Of a stretch of 6,857 nt of DNA, positions 4,935 through 6,857 are shown one piece after another. The notes below the pieces were generated by a model. The model did not search any database and had not been told where the DNA came from. It saw only the letters and a program-made list of their open reading frames with translations. How positions within the stretch are numbered: the stretch's first letter is position 1; every line of letters starts with the position of its first letter. The stretch is from Candidatus Delongbacteria bacterium (lineage in GTDB: Bacteria; Bacteroidota; Bacteroidia; Bacteroidales; ML635J-15), in contig JAQIDD010000199.1 in NCBI GenBank assembly GCA_027858215.1, positions 1-6,857 of the forward strand, in the 5' to 3' direction. The position numbers and the translations under genes were made by a program.

Positions 4935-6746
4935 ATGAAAAAAATCTATTTATTGGCTTTCCCTGTATTTTTTGCTTGTCATATTTATGCACAAAACATT
5001 ATCCTGATGCATACAAATGACCTACACTCAAAACTAAATGGCTACTCTCCTGAAATCGAATACACCCCGTTAACCACCGGAGACGATAACACAAAAGGAG
5101 GTTGTGCCAGAATTGCTGCCCTTATACAAGAAAAAAAATCAAAACACCCGGAAGATATTGTGCTGGTCGTTGATGCCGGAGATTTTTTAATGGGATCACT
5201 TTTTCATCCGCTGGAAAAAACCACCGGTTTTCAATTGGGATTAATGGAAGAAATGGGTTATGATTACCTCACCATAGGAAACCATGAGTTTGATTATGGG
5301 CCAGAAACCCTTGCTGACATCATTAACCTGGCAAAACAAAAAGGCTCCATTCCTCAATTATTGCTCACTAATATTGAATTTGATGAAAATGATGACAGAG
5401 ACAATAAACTCAAAGCTCTTTTTGATGAAGGCATAATCCAAAGGTATGCCATACACAAAGAAAAAGGTGTAAACATTGCTTTTCTTGGAGTATTTGGAGA
5501 AAATGCAGTAGAAGTACAACCCTATTTGGAACCAGTAACTATGTCTAACCCATACAAAGCCGCAAAAAAAACTGCAAAAGAACTCAAAAAAAGCGGCAAA
5601 GCAGATGTGGTCATTGTTCTGTCGCATTCGGGCATTAAAAAATCCGGAAATGAATGGGAAGGTGAAGACATTAAACTTGCCAAAAAAGGGAATAAATACA
5701 TTGACGCTGTCATCAGTGGTCATTCGCATACCACAACCCAAAAGCCTATATTAATTGAGAACACCCCTGTTGTACAAACAGGTGCAGATGGTCAACATGT
5801 TGGATGTATGTTGTTTATGCAAAATGACAACGACTACAAATTTTCTGACTTCAGGCTTATTCCGGTGAAAGATAACATTGTGGGCAAAAAATCAATTCAA
5901 TCAAAAATTGACAAACAACAGGCTTTAGTTCAGGATCAATTACTGGCCCCTTATGGAATTGAATATGAACTACCCGTTTTTGAGACCGATTTTGAAATGT
6001 CTTGCATTGAAAGTGGAAACCTTCATCTATCCACATTGGGACCATTTTTGGCTGATGCCATTTATTATGATATTCACAACCATGGAATTCATACGGATGT
6101 AAGTATGATTGCCGCCGGCGTTATCCGCAACCATATTAACCCGGGCATTTATGGCAAACAGAATATTGCAGATGTATTCAGTATATGCCCGCTAGGCCAA
6201 GGGAAAGATGACATACCGGGAAGCCCATTAGCCCAGGTGTATGTTACTGCAAAAGAATTAAAAAATGTGCTTGAAGTACTACACATGGTTCAATCATCAA
6301 GCAGCTCCAACTATTGCTTTTACAGTGGTATTCGCATTTACATTAATCCGGAAAAAGGGTTTCTTAACAAAATTCAAAGAATAGAACTCGGCAATAAAGC
6401 TAACGGATGGGAAGCAATAGACCTCAGTAAGCACAATACAAAATTGTATGCAGTGTCAGCCAATGCTTACATGCTGGAATTTCTGGGGATGATAAAACAA
6501 AAAACCTTAGGCCTTGTAAAAGTTAATCCCAAATTACAAGATGGCACAACAATGGAAAACATCAGAAACGCTATTATTGATATGAATCCTGATGCACAGG
6601 GGGTACAGGAAGGAAAAGAGTGGCTGGCGTTTTACCGGTATGTTAGCAGTTTTCCGGACACCAACAACAATGGGATTCCTGACATGCCTCAGGCATACAA
6701 AACACGTTTTAACCCCATAATCCTTACTTCAGGTAAGGATAATTAG
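4935..6746 (+). CDS. Secreted 5'-nucleotidase-family metallophosphatase, two-domain (UshA-like)
   Basis: Exported 603-residue phosphoesterase; relatives hydrolyse nucleotides or related phosphoesters in the periplasm. A signal peptide is visible (MKK, hydrophobic to about 17, probable cleavage after A19 before QN). The N-terminal calcineurin-like domain has every metal-site motif: HTNDLHS at 26-32 (Asp29, His31), DAGDFLMGS at 80-88, GNHEFDYG at 115-122, SHSG at 230-233 and GHSH at 262-265. The C-terminal 5'-nucleotidase domain spans about 345-550, with STLGPFLADA at 366-375, AAGVIR at 393-398 and YSGIR at 463-467. Two usual substrate-binding motifs are altered: PLGQG (419-423) where PFGN is common, and no GGDGY/F element near 512-525. 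The end carries DTNNNGIPD at 575-583, resembling a calcium-binding loop. The ATG at 4935 is chosen because an in-frame stop lies 15 bases upstream and it begins the signal peptide. The gene stands alone, divergent from the dipeptidase unit; the exact substrate is uncertain. Confidence 0.93.
   Translation: MKKIYLLAFPVFFACHIYAQNIILMHTNDLHSKLNGYSPEIEYTPLTTGDDNTKGGCARIAALIQEKKSKHPEDIVLVVDAGDFLMGSLFHPLEKTTGFQLGLMEEMGYDYLTIGNHEFDYGPETLADIINLAKQKGSIPQLLLTNIEFDENDDRDNKLKALFDEGIIQRYAIHKEKGVNIAFLGVFGENAVEVQPYLEPVTMSNPYKAAKKTAKELKKSGKADVVIVLSHSGIKKSGNEWEGEDIKLAKKGNKYIDAVISGHSHTTTQKPILIENTPVVQTGADGQHVGCMLFMQNDNDYKFSDFRLIPVKDNIVGKKSIQSKIDKQQALVQDQLLAPYGIEYELPVFETDFEMSCIESGNLHLSTLGPFLADAIYYDIHNHGIHTDVSMIAAGVIRNHINPGIYGKQNIADVFSICPLGQGKDDIPGSPLAQVYVTAKELKNVLEVLHMVQSSSSSNYCFYSGIRIYINPEKGFLNKIQRIELGNKANGWEAIDLSKHNTKLYAVSANAYMLEFLGMIKQKTLGLVKVNPKLQDGTTMENIRNAIIDMNPDAQGVQEGKEWLAFYRYVSSFPDTNNNGIPDMPQAYKTRFNPIILTSGKDN
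6720..6740 (+). terminator. Hairpin overlapping the 3' end of the metallophosphatase gene
   Basis: ATCCTTAC at 6720-6727 and GTAAGGAT at 6733-6740 form a perfect eight-base-pair stem with a five-base loop, ending six bases before the end of the stop codon. The following bases are AATTAGTGTC, not a T-run, so this is not a classical intrinsic terminator. It may still end or protect the transcript, or slow terminating ribosomes. Overlap with coding sequence means part of the pattern may be incidental. Confidence 0.3.
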
Positions 6747-6801
6747 TGTCTGTCAATAGAGTCAGTGTTTAGTTCATAATGTTCAAGATTAAGGCGTGTG
6801 A

Positions 6802-6847
6802 AAATTTTAAACCGCAGCATACTAACGTATTCGAGGATTTAAAATTT
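6802..6847. repeat. Imperfect 46-base palindrome in the right-hand intergenic sequence
   Basis: AAATTTTAAA at 6802-6811 is the exact reverse complement of TTTAAAATTT at 6838-6847. Inside it ATAC (6819-6822) pairs with GTAT (6827-6830) around the same centre, between 6824 and 6825. The segments between the two paired blocks mostly do not match. The concentric arrangement could be a bidirectional terminator, a dispersed intergenic repeat or part of an insertion-sequence end. The window stops ten bases further on, so its extent and copy number are unknown. No coding frame is evident in 6747-6857. Confidence 0.45.
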
Positions 6848-6857
6848 GAGCTACAAC

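Noticed and set aside
5358..5741. 127-codon open frame on the minus strand inside the metallophosphatase
   Set aside because: It is antisense to a gene with conserved motifs throughout, its translation is Phe/Ile-rich in the way antisense of Lys/Glu-rich coding DNA is, and no domain is recognisable.
1..6857. CRISPR array, tRNA, rRNA, integrase or defence system
   Set aside because: No regularly spaced repeats, cloverleaf-like sequences, recombinase motifs or defence-associated domains were found in either strand.

Overview
The window looks like a chromosomal segment of a Bacteroidota bacterium, probably a Bacteroidales relative. The evidence is the protein types (a large outer-membrane barrel, a periplasmic lipoprotein, a short bacterial deoxynucleoside kinase), the absence of convincing Shine-Dalgarno sequences before every start, and sequences resembling the Bacteroidota promoter elements (-33 TTTG, -7 TAnnTTTG). 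No database search was possible, so the taxonomy is inference.

Layout: four genes read leftwards on the minus strand: a VanX-type D-Ala-D-Ala dipeptidase lipoprotein (4632-3796), a sodium:solute symporter (3799-1982, overlapping the dipeptidase by four bases in an ATGA junction), a DcaP-like outer-membrane barrel protein (1909-629), and a deoxynucleoside kinase (576 to beyond the left edge). A 302-base divergent intergenic region (4633-4934) holds a perfect 7-bp inverted repeat. From there a secreted two-domain 5'-nucleotidase-type metallophosphatase (4935-6746) reads rightwards. A hairpin overlaps its last codons, and a separate imperfect palindrome lies near the right edge (6802-6847).

How the genes may work together: dipeptidase, symporter and outer-membrane barrel look like one transcription unit covering entry across the outer membrane, hydrolysis in the periplasm and sodium-driven import across the inner membrane. 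That would suit scavenging of D-Ala-D-Ala or similar dipeptides from peptidoglycan, but the substrates of the symporter and barrel cannot be read from sequence. The kinase seems to have its own promoter and an unrelated job (nucleoside salvage). The divergent metallophosphatase could release nucleosides and phosphate in the periplasm, although its C-terminal domain lacks the usual nucleotide-binding motifs. No RNA genes, CRISPR arrays, complete mobile elements or defence genes are visible. Most of the window is ordinary; the dipeptidase-symporter-barrel cassette and the divergent metallophosphatase are the parts most worth a second look.
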